Assembly: GCA_019637675.1 (NCBI GenBank)
Contig: JAHBVE010000001.1
Coordinates: 1 to 64,000, forward strand
DNA: 64,000 nt
Direction: 5' to 3'
Source: Anaerolineales bacterium
Lineage (GTDB): Bacteria; Chloroflexota; Anaerolineae; Anaerolineales; UBA11579
The position numbers and the translations under genes are program-made. The notes under the pieces are model-generated. The model worked only from the letters and a program-made list of their open reading frames with translations, searched no databases and was not told where the DNA came from. Shown in pieces: positions 32,873 to 41,597 of the stretch. Each line of letters opens with the position of its first letter. The stretch's first letter is position 1.

Positions 32873-33637
32873 GTGCTGTTGGCTGAAGAAAAAGACGTTA
32901 TTCAAACTACCAACACCGGGTTGGATTTGGACGCCGTGCAAGAGCTCGGCTCTCAACGCGTCGTGATGGTGGTTGAAGACGACCCTGACACCCTGAATTT
33001 GCTCAAGCTCACCTTGCGCCGCGCAGGCATGAATGTGATCGGCGCCTCGGACGGCAAGCAGGCGCTGCGCAAGTGGATGGACGCCAACCCCAGCGTGGTG
33101 CTGCTCGACTTGATGATGCCTGAAATGGACGGCTGGGAAACCCTTAGCCAGCTGCGCGCCATCAGCGATGCGCCCATCATCATCCTCTCGGCCCTCAGCC
33201 AGAAAGACAACGTCGTACGCGGCCTCAAAGAAGGCGCCGATGATTATGTATCCAAGCCCTTTGTGGGCGATGAAGTCGTGGCCCGCATTGAGGCCGCTCT
33301 GCGCCGCTCTGGCCCAAGCAAGCCCGTATCCGTCCTGGTGTTCCCGGATCATGGCCTCTCGGTAGACCTGCAAGCCCACCAGGTGACCCTGCGCGAGCAG
33401 CTGATCGACCTGACCCCGCGTGAATTCGCAGTGCTTGAAATTCTGGCTCGCCAGCACCCCAAGCCGGTCTCGTATGAGACCCTGGCCCGCGAGGTGTGGG
33501 GCGAGGACAACGAAAAGATCCGTGAGCGCATCAAGTGGATCGTTTATCTGCTGCGCAAAAAAATCGAGAAAGACCCCAGCCGTCCCGAGCTTATCTTGAA
33601 CAAGACCCGCTTTGGCTACCAGCTGGCAAGTGAGTGA
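32873..33637 (+). CDS. OmpR-like response regulator (orphan)
   Basis: A 254-residue regulator with an unusual 20-residue N-terminal leader before the receiver domain ([15 protein letters not shown], phospho-Asp in [14 protein letters not shown], Lys in VSKPF) and a C-terminal winged helix ([32 protein letters not shown]). The start is GTG at 32873 or TTG at 32879; neither has a strong ribosome-binding site. No histidine kinase is adjacent. The next gene begins just after its stop, so it may control surface-protein display. Confidence 0.92.
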   Translation: MLLAEEKDVIQTTNTGLDLDAVQELGSQRVVMVVEDDPDTLNLLKLTLRRAGMNVIGASDGKQALRKWMDANPSVVLLDLMMPEMDGWETLSQLRAISDAPIIILSALSQKDNVVRGLKEGADDYVSKPFVGDEVVARIEAALRRSGPSKPVSVLVFPDHGLSVDLQAHQVTLREQLIDLTPREFAVLEILARQHPKPVSYETLAREVWGEDNEKIRERIKWIVYLLRKKIEKDPSRPELILNKTRFGYQLASE

Positions 33638-33639
33638 GT

Positions 33640-35694
33640 ATGAGCACACTGCGTAAGATCTTATTTGCGGTTGTCATCGTAGGCTTGTTGGCTACAGGAA
33701 CTACGACTGTCGCCCAGGCTTGGGAATGCAGTCAATACAATTTTCGCGTTACTGAAACTGGCGAAGTGCAGGTTGAAAATCGGTCCAGCAACTACGAACC
33801 CGCTCAGCAAGCAGATGTTTATGTTAATGGCTCACATGTTGGCCGCTATAACGTTCCTGCAAAGAATAGCGGGACCGGTTGGACCACTTTTGCTAATGTT
33901 TCTCCTCCAGGTTCCAACTGGACTTGGCGGGTAAAAGGAACTGTAGACTGTGAAGATCAGGGTTCTCACTCTGTCCACAATCCAAGCTGTGCTGATATAG
34001 GCGTTGGCCCGGAGACGTATAAAATTGACCCTCCTTCCAGCGGCACCTTTAATCTGGGCAACGGACACACAGTCAATATCAGTATTTCCGGCACCACTTT
34101 CAATTGGAGCGCGACCCTTGGAATAAAAGCAATAATAGTTAAGGGCGGCCCTAATTCGAGTGTTTACAACTACAATCCGGCCGCGACTTCAGGTTCGGGG
34201 CTGCATGCGCCGTCAAACCCATCTTCAGGTGGTTACTACGGGCTTAGCCACATCACCTTATGTTTTGGCTATCCCGCTCCCACGCCCACGCCCACAGCTA
34301 CGCGAACTCCTACTGCCACGGCCTCGTTCACACCGTCAAACACGCCCACCCATACGGCTACACTGACGCCGTCTAACACGCCTACCAACACGGCCACATT
34401 TACGCCATCAAACACGCCGACGGCTACCGCTACACTAACTCCATCCAATACGCCGACAAATACAGCTACCCTGACACCGTCCAACACGCCCACTTTTACG
34501 GCTACTTACACGCCGTCGAATACGCCTACCTTCACGGCTACGTTCACCCCGTCCAACACGGCCACGTATACCGCGACCCTGACCCCGTCGGATACGCCCA
34601 CGGCGACTGCCACCGCAACCTTCACGGCTACCTACACGCCGTCCAACACGCCTACCTACACCGCCACGGCTACGCCGACGGATACCCCCACCGCCACGGC
34701 CACCTACACGGCCACGGCGACCCCGACCGACACCCCGACGGCCACGGCTACGTACACCTCCACCGCCACGGCGACTTTCACCGCTACTCCCACGGCGACC
34801 GATACGGCTACCCCGACGCCTACCGATACGCCGACGATCACGCTGACGCCCAGCATCACGCCTACCGGCACACTGACGCCCAGCGCCACCTTCACCAGCA
34901 CCTTCACGCCGACCAATACGGCTACCTTCACCTCTACCTTCACGCCGACGGATACGCCTACCTTTACCTCCACGGCGACCTTTACTTCAACCTTCACGCC
35001 GACCGACACCAGCACGCTGACGCCCACCTTCACGCCTTCGCTGACGGTTACAGGCACGCAGCCAGCCACGCTCACGCCCACCAACACTGAGCCGCCGACC
35101 GAAACGCCGACCAACACCGCTACCTTCACGGCCACGCCTACCGTGTTCGTGCCCATCACGGGTGACGGTTTGACCTTCGTGGGCCTGTGTGTGGATCAGG
35201 AAGGCCAGATCGTCAATCCCAACGAGGCTCCGGCCGGCGGTCTGCGCTGGGAGGTCAGCAACGCCAATGCCAGCGCCATCAACTTCGTGTGGTGGGTGGT
35301 TGGCGGCAGCGCCTCTGGCGGCCCGATCTCGGTGCCGGCCAACAGCACCATCGCCTTCGGCAGCCCGGTGGATGGCGCTATGCCCAACACGGTCTCCATC
35401 ATGTGGATGGACCCGAATGACGGCCAGTCCAAGACGCTGACCAACAACAACAGCGGCACGCTGTGCAACGGCGAGCTGCCCACGCCGACGGTGACCCCCA
35501 GCCCCACGCCGGGCGTGCTCATCCCCATCACGGGTATCGAGCTGCCGGCCATCTTCCGGGACAACATGTTCCTGAACCTGGGCATCGGCGTGTTCGGCTT
35601 CGCCCTGATCCTGCTGGGTATCGGTATGAAGCTCGACCGTGACCGCCAGAACCGTGCGGCTGACGAAGACTACGAAGACGAGGACGAAGACTAG
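33640..35694 (+). CDS. Large Thr/Pro-rich cell-surface protein with IPITG sorting signal
   Basis: A 684-residue protein: signal peptide (1-27, cut near VAQAWE), an N-terminal domain (28-205) of unknown fold, a 290-residue stalk of TPSNTPT/TATATFTPT repeats, a second beta-rich domain (about 500-610), then IPITG (residues 628-632, encoded at 35521-35535), a membrane span and a charged tail. This is the layout of a sortase substrate. The tail is odd: after basic residues it ends with an acidic run ([10 protein letters not shown]). The N-terminal third is AT-richer than the rest. The sortase gene follows. Confidence 0.85.
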   Translation: MSTLRKILFAVVIVGLLATGTTTVAQAWECSQYNFRVTETGEVQVENRSSNYEPAQQADVYVNGSHVGRYNVPAKNSGTGWTTFANVSPPGSNWTWRVKGTVDCEDQGSHSVHNPSCADIGVGPETYKIDPPSSGTFNLGNGHTVNISISGTTFNWSATLGIKAIIVKGGPNSSVYNYNPAATSGSGLHAPSNPSSGGYYGLSHITLCFGYPAPTPTPTATRTPTATASFTPSNTPTHTATLTPSNTPTNTATFTPSNTPTATATLTPSNTPTNTATLTPSNTPTFTATYTPSNTPTFTATFTPSNTATYTATLTPSDTPTATATATFTATYTPSNTPTYTATATPTDTPTATATYTATATPTDTPTATATYTSTATATFTATPTATDTATPTPTDTPTITLTPSITPTGTLTPSATFTSTFTPTNTATFTSTFTPTDTPTFTSTATFTSTFTPTDTSTLTPTFTPSLTVTGTQPATLTPTNTEPPTETPTNTATFTATPTVFVPITGDGLTFVGLCVDQEGQIVNPNEAPAGGLRWEVSNANASAINFVWWVVGGSASGGPISVPANSTIAFGSPVDGAMPNTVSIMWMDPNDGQSKTLTNNNSGTLCNGELPTPTVTPSPTPGVLIPITGIELPAIFRDNMFLNLGIGVFGFALILLGIGMKLDRDRQNRAADEDYEDEDED
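34279..35150 (+). repeat. Thr/Pro-coding degenerate repeat tract
   Basis: Roughly 870 bases of imperfect 24-48-base units encoding TPSNTPTxTAT and [11 protein letters not shown] variants. Synonymous positions vary strongly, so protein sequence rather than DNA is conserved. It probably makes an extended, perhaps O-glycosylated, stalk. Its antisense frames are artefacts. Confidence 0.9.
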
Positions 35695-35709
35695 CCCGCA
35701 CTCGCTCAC

Positions 35710-35752
35710 AATAAAAGCGGGGCCACTGCAAAGCGGTCCCGCTTTTTTATTG
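35710..35752 (+). terminator. Terminator after the surface-protein gene
   Basis: AATAAAAGCGGG pairs with CCCGCTTTTTTATT around a partly paired loop; T run 35743-35748. Confidence 0.85.
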
Positions 35753-35764
35753 TGGTCACCCTAT

Positions 35765-35812
35765 CATTGCGAGGATATGAAGCGGCGCAGCCGCTTCATG
35801 ACGAGGCATTCG
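35765..35812. repeat. Dispersed intergenic repeat with hairpin
   Basis: TCATTGCGAGG followed by ATGAAGCGGC-GCA-GCCGCTTCAT (35777-35799) and GACGAGGCATTCGG. Related CATTGCGAGG/GAAGCGGC modules occur in inverse orientation at 54832-54935 and 55022-55124 and as a fragment near 36629. Confidence 0.6.
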
Positions 35813-35827
35813 GTTTGATACACACGA

Positions 35828-35833
35828 TAAAAT
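35828..35833 (+). promoter_or_regulatory. -10 box of the sortase gene
   Basis: TAAAAT ends 12 bases before the ATG at 35846; the 5' untranslated region would be only about six bases and has no Shine-Dalgarno site. Confidence 0.5.
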
Positions 35834-35845
35834 CAAGCTACATCT

Positions 35846-36592
35846 ATGGACGCATACACTCCTGAACCGCAAAAGAAAGAATCCAATGCCCTCTTCATCG
35901 GCATTGTAGTGCTTGGCATGTTGGTCATCGTCTTTGCCCTGGGCAAAGGCGTGTTTGATGTCGCCACCATGCCGCCCATTGACCTGGCAGCTGACGATGC
36001 CCAGCAAGCCGGCTTCCTGCCCGTATACTCGGCGGCTGGCGCGGCAAATCCGAACCTGGTCTCCGTAGACGCCGCGCCGGACGGCTTCCCGACGCCGCTG
36101 CCGCACGAGGCCGAAGAGGTCATCGTGGGCAAGGCGCCTGACCGCATCGTGATCCCGGCTATCTCGCTGGACGCTACCGTCATCCCGATTGGCTCGATCG
36201 ACCTGTCGTATGAGGATGAGGTCTTTCAGCAGTGGCTGGCGCCTGACTATCGCGCGGTCGGATGGCATGAAACCTCGGCCGGGCTGGGCGCGCCGGGCAA
36301 TACCGTACTGAATGGCCATCACAACATCCACGGTGAAGTCTTCCGTGACTTATATCGCCTGCAAAAAGGCGACACCATCCAAGTGTATTCACAGGGCGAA
36401 CAGTTCGAGTATGTGGTCGTCTACACGGCCGTGCTGCCTGAGCGTAATCAGCCTATGGACGTGCGCACCGCCAACGCCGAGTGGATTCAGCCTACGGAAG
36501 ATGAGCGCCTGACCGTCATCACGTGCTGGCCCTATGAGAGCAACACCCACCGGGTGCTGATCGTGGCCGTGCCCTTTACAGCCAGCCCGTAG
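35846..36592 (+). CDS. Sortase (class E/D-like)
   Basis: A 248-residue transpeptidase anchored by one N-terminal span (about 15-36). The catalytic triad is visible: His in NGHHN (158/159), Cys227 in TVITCWP and Arg236 in THRVLIV. It would cut the IPITG-type signal of the upstream surface protein and attach it to the cell surface. The spacing H-C of 68-69 and C-R of 9 is canonical, unlike the two atypical paralogues at 13802 and 36785. It has its own promoter. Confidence 0.92.
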   Translation: MDAYTPEPQKKESNALFIGIVVLGMLVIVFALGKGVFDVATMPPIDLAADDAQQAGFLPVYSAAGAANPNLVSVDAAPDGFPTPLPHEAEEVIVGKAPDRIVIPAISLDATVIPIGSIDLSYEDEVFQQWLAPDYRAVGWHETSAGLGAPGNTVLNGHHNIHGEVFRDLYRLQKGDTIQVYSQGEQFEYVVVYTAVLPERNQPMDVRTANAEWIQPTEDERLTVITCWPYESNTHRVLIVAVPFTASP

Positions 36593-36704
36593 CCGACCGT
36601 CATGACGAAGGCCGAAGCCCACCCGTCATTGCAAAGGTTGTAAATGCCAGCTCGAACATTCGTCTATCAGCCCGAAGCAATCCCCAACCCATCGACACAT
36701 AAGC

Positions 36705-36744
36705 AAAAAAAAGATCCCCGCCTCCTCAAGCGGGGATCTTTTTT
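36705..36744. terminator. Bidirectional terminator
   Basis: AAAGATCCCCGC (36710-36721) pairs with GCGGGGATCTTT (36730-36741), with A and T runs on both sides. It separates the sortase from the convergent atypical sortase. The preceding 36593-36704 shows only fragments of the CATTGC-type repeat. Confidence 0.88.
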
Positions 36745-36784
36745 GGGGGAACACAGTTCCGCTTCCTCGGTTAGAGAAGCTCGC

Positions 36785-37642
36785 TCAGCTTAGCGGAACT
36801 GCGGTGATGAACAAACGGCCCCAGGTGCTGATGCCATCCTGCTCGATGCAGGTCTGCAGCACCAGGGAGTTCTTGTTGTTGTACACCTTGTGGAACAGGG
36901 TGGAGGCGGTGATCTGCTCGCCGCTGTTCAGATCCACAAAGTTGGATTGGGTCGAGTCGGGAGAGAGCGCCTGGTAGCTCTGCGTGCCGGTGACCTGGAA
37001 GTCACGCGTGCTGCCGTCGCCGTAGACCAGGGTGATGGTCTGGCCGATGCCAATGCTGGCAAAGGCGCCGCCGGCCAGGTAGTTGTGGGCCAGGAAGCCC
37101 TGGCTGCCGTACTGGGAGGCCAGGCCAAACTGGGTGACCACGTTGGGCTGCTCGCTGACGAAGGCGGCGTTGCCGCCCTGGCCAACCACGCCGTAGGCCA
37201 TCACGCCGTCAACGTAGATGCCGGTGACCTGGGCGCTGTTGCCGTTGCTTACCGAATTCACGAAGCTGCTGAAAGCCGCAACAGCCGGGGCGGCTTCAGC
37301 CTGAGCGGCAGGAGCGGCTTCTTTGGCGGCGGTTTCCGGGGCAGCCAGCTCAGCTTCGATCACCGGGCTGCTGGTATCCTTCTGCAGGTTGACGGTGAAG
37401 GTCTGGGCCAGGGCTGCGCCGGGTTCTACGGCAGCGGCTTCAGCGGCCGGGGCGGCAGCTTCAACAACAGGGGCAGCCACTTCCTGGCTGCCGGTGACCG
37501 GAGCCACCGCGGCCTGCTCTTGGCTGGCCGCGGCTACGGCCGGGGCGCTGTCTTGGGCGCGGGCCGGCGTGATAGCAAAAAAGGCTCCGAGAATGATTGC
37601 GGAGAGGGTACCGAGGAGAACGAGGATGCTGAGCGATTTCAT
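36785..37642 (-). CDS. Atypical secreted sortase-like protein
   Basis: A 285-residue protein: signal peptide or anchor (1-29), a long Ala/Glu/Pro-rich linker (30-120) and a C-terminal domain homologous to that of the protein at 13802-14926. Shared blocks include FVxSVxNGxxxxVxGxYVxG, LAHNYLAGGxFxSxxxG, QSYQALSPxSxxSxFxDLxxGExxTA, and LQTCIEQDGISTWGR. Sortase-type residues are H186, C265 and R276, with the same spacing as the paralogue. Between linker and H lies a Gly-rich strand region. Substrate and partner are unknown; it is monocistronic. Confidence 0.7.
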   Translation of the reverse strand: MKSLSILVLLGTLSAIILGAFFAITPARAQDSAPAVAAASQEQAAVAPVTGSQEVAAPVVEAAAPAAEAAAVEPGAALAQTFTVNLQKDTSSPVIEAELAAPETAAKEAAPAAQAEAAPAVAAFSSFVNSVSNGNSAQVTGIYVDGVMAYGVVGQGGNAAFVSEQPNVVTQFGLASQYGSQGFLAHNYLAGGAFASIGIGQTITLVYGDGSTRDFQVTGTQSYQALSPDSTQSNFVDLNSGEQITASTLFHKVYNNKNSLVLQTCIEQDGISTWGRLFITAVPLS

Positions 37643-37779
37643 TTTTCTAACCCTTTCATCGAGTTTGAGGAGAACTCGAATATTGGTTAGATTTTAGTTA
37701 GGTAACGGTAATAATTGAATAGGATACGGGTACTCTTTGCAAAGCTGTTAGGTTTTGCGGTTTTCTTTAGGGGAATCAA

Positions 37780-37810
37780 AAAACGAGCCATTCAGGCTCG
37801 TTTTTTTTTG
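37780..37810. terminator. Terminator
   Basis: AACGAGCC (37782-37789), loop ATTCA, GGCTCGTT (37795-37802), with nine or more T after it and A before it. It ends the minus-strand transcript from 42686/38849 only if read on that strand; the T run favours plus-strand use, so it may be bidirectional. Confidence 0.7.
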
Positions 37811-37832
37811 TGTCTATGCCTATGCTGGCTGT

Positions 37833-38849
37833 TTAGATAGCCTGTACGGCTGAGGCCAATGAATTCAGCCTAGATTCGGCCAGGCCTGGCAGGGTTTCAC
37901 CTACATAGAAGGCCCCGCTGCCTTCCATCGCCAGCGACTGCAGCGAATTGCCGTACAGCGTGGCGCGTAGAAAGTCCTGAGTGCGCAGCAACCCGGCAAT
38001 AAAACCGCCGCAGAAGCTGCTGCCGGCATTGGTGATATCGGCCACGCGCCCCGGGTAAGGCGGGATCTGGTAGCGCTTACGGGCTTCCACATCCAGCACC
38101 CATTGGCCGCGATGGATGCTGTGCACCACCACGGCTTTGCAGTTGAAGCTGCCCAGCGTTTCGATCATCTTCCAGGTGTCGTCACTGCGGTTGGCGAACA
38201 GGGTCACCAAACGCTCTTCAGTGGTCAGAAAAACGGTCAGCCCGTTCACCAGCTCGGGCACCTCGTACAGAAAATCAGGCTGCATGTACCCGCGCCCGGC
38301 GTCAAGCGTGATGAGCTGTGTGCCCTCCGCGCGCAGGGCGGCCGGCAGCAGCTTATGGCTGTGATAGTCCAGCGGGCACAGATGCGCCGCGCTGGCGCCG
38401 CGGTACGTCGCCGGCAGGTCATCCGGCCGCAGCGAGAGCGCATTGCGCTCTCGCTTGGAGTCGAGCCGCTCCACGATCGCCTGGTAGCCCAGCAGGCTCT
38501 TGGGGAACGGCAGATTGTGACGGGCAAAATACTTGATGGGGTTATCCCGGTGGGCGGTGGCTACATCACTGTAGGCTACAAAGCGGCGTTGGTCCTGCGG
38601 CTCAGCCAGGCGCACCACTCCGCGTGTATCCAACTGGGCTGCGCCGAGTTGGCTCTCCCAGTCCATGGGGAAGTCGCTGCCGATCCGGCTCACCAGGCCG
38701 GGCACATCACCCCAAACCTGGTAGGCTGCCGCGGCATACAGCAAATTGCCGCCGGGCTGGTCAATCAGCGCCTGGCCGGCGGCGTTGATGATGGTGTCGC
38801 GTTGCAGGCGACCCAGGATAAGACAGCTGGGAGTGGGGGTATCAGACAT
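37833..38849 (-). CDS. PfkB-family sugar kinase-like protein lacking the catalytic Asp
   Basis: A 338-residue ribokinase-fold protein: N-terminal GG-containing strand (PGGNLLYAAAAYQVWG, RIGSDFP), central lid region, and a C-terminal anion-hole motif that reads DITNAGSSFCGGF. In active PfkB enzymes this is DTxGAGDxF; here the catalytic Asp is replaced by Ser277, so ordinary phosphotransfer is doubtful. It may have become a binding or regulatory protein. The ATG at 38849 lies seven bases after TATAAT and is probably leaderless; an upstream in-frame start would precede the promoter. Confidence 0.75.
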   Translation of the reverse strand: MSDTPTPSCLILGRLQRDTIINAAGQALIDQPGGNLLYAAAAYQVWGDVPGLVSRIGSDFPMDWESQLGAAQLDTRGVVRLAEPQDQRRFVAYSDVATAHRDNPIKYFARHNLPFPKSLLGYQAIVERLDSKRERNALSLRPDDLPATYRGASAAHLCPLDYHSHKLLPAALRAEGTQLITLDAGRGYMQPDFLYEVPELVNGLTVFLTTEERLVTLFANRSDDTWKMIETLGSFNCKAVVVHSIHRGQWVLDVEARKRYQIPPYPGRVADITNAGSSFCGGFIAGLLRTQDFLRATLYGNSLQSLAMEGSGAFYVGETLPGLAESRLNSLASAVQAI

Positions 38850-38856
38850 AGATTGA

Positions 38857-38862
38857 ATTATA
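38857..38862 (-). promoter_or_regulatory. -10 box of the PfkB-like gene
   Basis: TATAAT on the minus strand, seven bases before the ATG at 38849. Confidence 0.6.
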
Positions 38863-38870
38863 GGGACTTG

Positions 38871-38912
38871 ATCCACAGATGAACACTGATTTATCTGTGT
38901 TCATCTGTGGAT
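38871..38912. repeat. Perfect 16-bp inverted repeat at the end of the iron ABC operon
   Basis: ATCCACAGATGAACAC (38871-38886) and GTGTTCATCTGTGGAT (38897-38912) with a ten-base loop. The stop codon of the ABC ATPase gene lies in the loop. It can form a strong hairpin but lacks a T run, so it may stabilise or process the mRNA rather than end it. Confidence 0.85.
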
Positions 38913-39949
38913 ACGAACCAGGCCAGCGGGTGCTGGCTCTCGATCCATATCCGCACAGGCGTGCCAGGCGGGTAGCGCAGCTCATGCGGGGCGTAGGCGT
39001 GCAGCAGCCGCCCGGAGGGCAGGCGCAGGCGGTACATGTTCATGGCGCCGCGGAAGTGGCGCGCCAACACGATGGAGCGGCTGCCGGCCTGCGGCTCAAA
39101 GCGCACATCGTCTGCGCGCAGGACCAGTTGCACATCGGCGCCGCTGGGCGCGTCCACCGCCTGGGCGATCAGGCCCAGCTCGGTTTCTACGCCGTGCGGC
39201 GTGCGCCGCCCGGGCAGGAAATCGCTGTTGCCCATAAACTCGGCCACGAAGCGCGTGGCCGGCTGGTGGAAGATGTCCTCCGGCTTGCCGACCTGCTCCA
39301 CCCGCCCCTGGTTCATCACCGCCAGCCTGTCGCCGAGATACAGGGCTTCTTCCTGGTCATGGGTTACGAAGATGGCGGTCAGCTTGCCGACCTTGAGGAG
39401 CACGCGCAGATCCTCGCGCATTTTCATGCGCAGGTCAGCATCCAGGCTGCTCAGCGGCTCGTCGAGCAGCAGCAGGCGCGGCTCGGGCACCAAGGCCCGC
39501 GCCAGCGCCACGCGCTGGCGCTCGCCGCCGGAGAGCTGGTGCGGGTAATCCGCGGCGCGGCCCTCCAACCCCACCAGACGCAGGATAAAACCCAGCTTCT
39601 CCTGGCGCTGCTTGCGGCTGAGGCCCTTCAGCCCGAAGGTGACGTTGTCGCCAATGGTTAGGTGGGGGAACAACGCATAGTCCTGGAACACCATGCCCAC
39701 GCCGCGCCCTTCGGGCGGCGTAAAGCTCAGGCCGCCGGCGGCCAGTTGACCGCCAATGCGCACCTGGCCGCTGTCGGGCCGCTCAAACCCGGCGATCAGG
39801 CGCAAGATGGTGGTCTTGCCGCAGCCGCTGGGGCCGAGCAAAGCCAGTACCTCGCCCTCAGGCAGGCTGAGGTCTACGTTCTGCACGGCTGGATGACTGC
39901 CAAAGGTTTTGCTGAGCTGGCGGAGTTCTAGGGCGGGAGGTTTGGTCAT
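38891..39949 (-). CDS. fbpC: Fe(III)-type ABC transporter ATP-binding protein
   Basis: A 352-residue ATPase of the iron/thiamine/polyamine importer group: Walker A GPSGCGKTTI, Q loop in MVFQDYALFPHLTI, signature LSGGERQRVALARAL, Walker B LLLLDEPLSSLD, and a C-terminal TOBE domain (about 255-345). The last codons run into an inverted repeat. It is the third gene of fbpA-fbpB-fbpC. Confidence 0.9.
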   Translation of the reverse strand: MTKPPALELRQLSKTFGSHPAVQNVDLSLPEGEVLALLGPSGCGKTTILRLIAGFERPDSGQVRIGGQLAAGGLSFTPPEGRGVGMVFQDYALFPHLTIGDNVTFGLKGLSRKQRQEKLGFILRLVGLEGRAADYPHQLSGGERQRVALARALVPEPRLLLLDEPLSSLDADLRMKMREDLRVLLKVGKLTAIFVTHDQEEALYLGDRLAVMNQGRVEQVGKPEDIFHQPATRFVAEFMGNSDFLPGRRTPHGVETELGLIAQAVDAPSGADVQLVLRADDVRFEPQAGSRSIVLARHFRGAMNMYRLRLPSGRLLHAYAPHELRYPPGTPVRIWIESQHPLAWFVSTDEHR

Positions 39950-39961
39950 CGTTGAAGAGTC

Positions 39962-41593
39962 TTAGCTTTCGTTTTCTTCGCGCAGCACGAGCAGAGCCAT
40001 GGGAACGGAAGAGGTGAGGATCAGGAGCAGCGCCGGCGCGGCAGCCCGTGCGAAAAATGCCTCTGAGACGAACGACCACACGCTGGTGGCCAGGGTCTTG
40101 AAGCCGATCGGGGCCAGCAGCAGAGTAGTGGGTAGTTCCTTCATGGCGGTCAGGAAGACCAGCGCGGCCGCTGCACTGAGGCCTGGACGCAGCAGCGGCA
40201 AGGTAACCCGCCGCACCACGGCCAGCGGCCCGCTGCCCAGGCTGCGGGCCGCCTCTTCAAATTGGGCGGGCACGCGCTGGAAGGATGTGCGGATGGCGGC
40301 CACTGCTTGCGGCAGGAACAGGATCATGTATGCGAACACCAGCATGGGCATGGTTTGGTACAGCGGCAAGGCGTAGTTGGCGCCGAAGAACACCAGCGCC
40401 AGGGCGATCACAATGCCGGGGAGGGCGAAGGCCAGGTTGGTGATGCTGCCGATCAGGCTGCTGGCCTGGCTGGGGCGGCGCGCCAGCAAATAGGCTACGG
40501 GTAACGCCATTACCACCACGACCAACGCCCCCAAGCCGGAGGCGCTGACCGAATTCCATACCAGTCCCAGGGCATTGTCCACGGCTTCGCCAGCCAGCCA
40601 GCCGCGCACCAGCCAATATAGCAATATTCCGGCGGGCAGCAGCAGCGCCAGGCTCACCACCGTGGCGCAGAAGGCGGCCGCCGGCCAGCGCCAGGCACCC
40701 AGGGGAACACGCTCCGGCTTGCGGTTGCTGGCGGCGCTGCTGAGTTGGTTCACGCGCCCGCGCGCTTTGCTTTCTAGGAACAAGACCACGACTGAGAATA
40801 CGATCAGCATCAGCGCCAGCACGGCGGCGGCAGAACGATCCAGTGCGCTTTGGTATTGAATATAGATGGCGCGGGTGAAGGTGGTGTAACGCATCACCGC
40901 CACTGCGCCGAAATCACGCAGCACGTACAGCACGACCAGCAGCGAGCCGGAAGCCATGGCGGGGCGCAGCTGAGCAAAGGTTACGCGCCAGAAGGTTGAC
41001 CAAGGCCCGTGACCCAGGCTGCGAGCCGCCTCTTCCTGGGCGGGGTCCATGCGCAACAAGGCGGCACGCACCACCAGCAGCACGTACGGATAGTTGAGCA
41101 GGCTGAGCACCAGCAGCGCGCCGGGGAAGCCGTAAATATCGGGCAGGCGCGTGATGCCAAATGGCTCTTCCAGCAAACCTTGCAATAGGCCGCGCGGCCC
41201 CAGCGCCGAGGCGTACAGGAATGCGCCGACATAGCTGGGGATCACCAGCGGCAGCGGGGTGAGCACCGCCCACAGCCGCCGCAGCGGCAGGTCAGTGCGC
41301 ACGGTCAGCCAGGCGATGGGCACAGCCAGCAGCAGGCACACCGCGGTGACCGAGAGGCCCAGCCAGGCGGTGCGCAGCAGTGTGTCAAGCGTGTTGGGCC
41401 GCTGCAGGGTTACCCAGGCAGCATCGCCGCCATTGGCGGCGCGCACCAGCAGGTAGGCCACCGGCAGCAGCACGGAGGCGGCTGCCAGGATGGCCGGCAG
41501 CCACAACAACAAAAAGGCACGGGGGCTGGGCATTGCTGCCCAGACCCGCCGTACCTTTTGATTGCTAGCGATGGAGCGGGGGAACTCTAGCAC
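39962..41593 (-). CDS. fbpB: Fe(III)-type ABC transporter permease, two fused transmembrane domains
   Basis: A 543-residue permease with about 12 spans in two homologous halves. Both halves carry an EAA loop for ATPase contact: EEAARSLGHGPWSTFWRVTFAQLRPAM and EEAARSLGSGPLAVVRRVTLPLLRPGL. This fused layout is typical of FbpB. The start is GTG at 41593, four bases after the fbpA stop; an ATG further in would cut conserved sequence. Confidence 0.9.
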   Translation of the reverse strand: MLEFPRSIASNQKVRRVWAAMPSPRAFLLLWLPAILAAASVLLPVAYLLVRAANGGDAAWVTLQRPNTLDTLLRTAWLGLSVTAVCLLLAVPIAWLTVRTDLPLRRLWAVLTPLPLVIPSYVGAFLYASALGPRGLLQGLLEEPFGITRLPDIYGFPGALLVLSLLNYPYVLLVVRAALLRMDPAQEEAARSLGHGPWSTFWRVTFAQLRPAMASGSLLVVLYVLRDFGAVAVMRYTTFTRAIYIQYQSALDRSAAAVLALMLIVFSVVVLFLESKARGRVNQLSSAASNRKPERVPLGAWRWPAAAFCATVVSLALLLPAGILLYWLVRGWLAGEAVDNALGLVWNSVSASGLGALVVVVMALPVAYLLARRPSQASSLIGSITNLAFALPGIVIALALVFFGANYALPLYQTMPMLVFAYMILFLPQAVAAIRTSFQRVPAQFEEAARSLGSGPLAVVRRVTLPLLRPGLSAAAALVFLTAMKELPTTLLLAPIGFKTLATSVWSFVSEAFFARAAAPALLLILTSSVPMALLVLREENES

Positions 41594-41597
41594 TCGG

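Noticed and set aside
34269..35159. Val/Gly-rich antisense frames and a possible CRISPR-like array in the Thr/Pro tract
   Set aside because: The repeats are in frame, degenerate at third positions and lack regular spacers; they encode a stalk.
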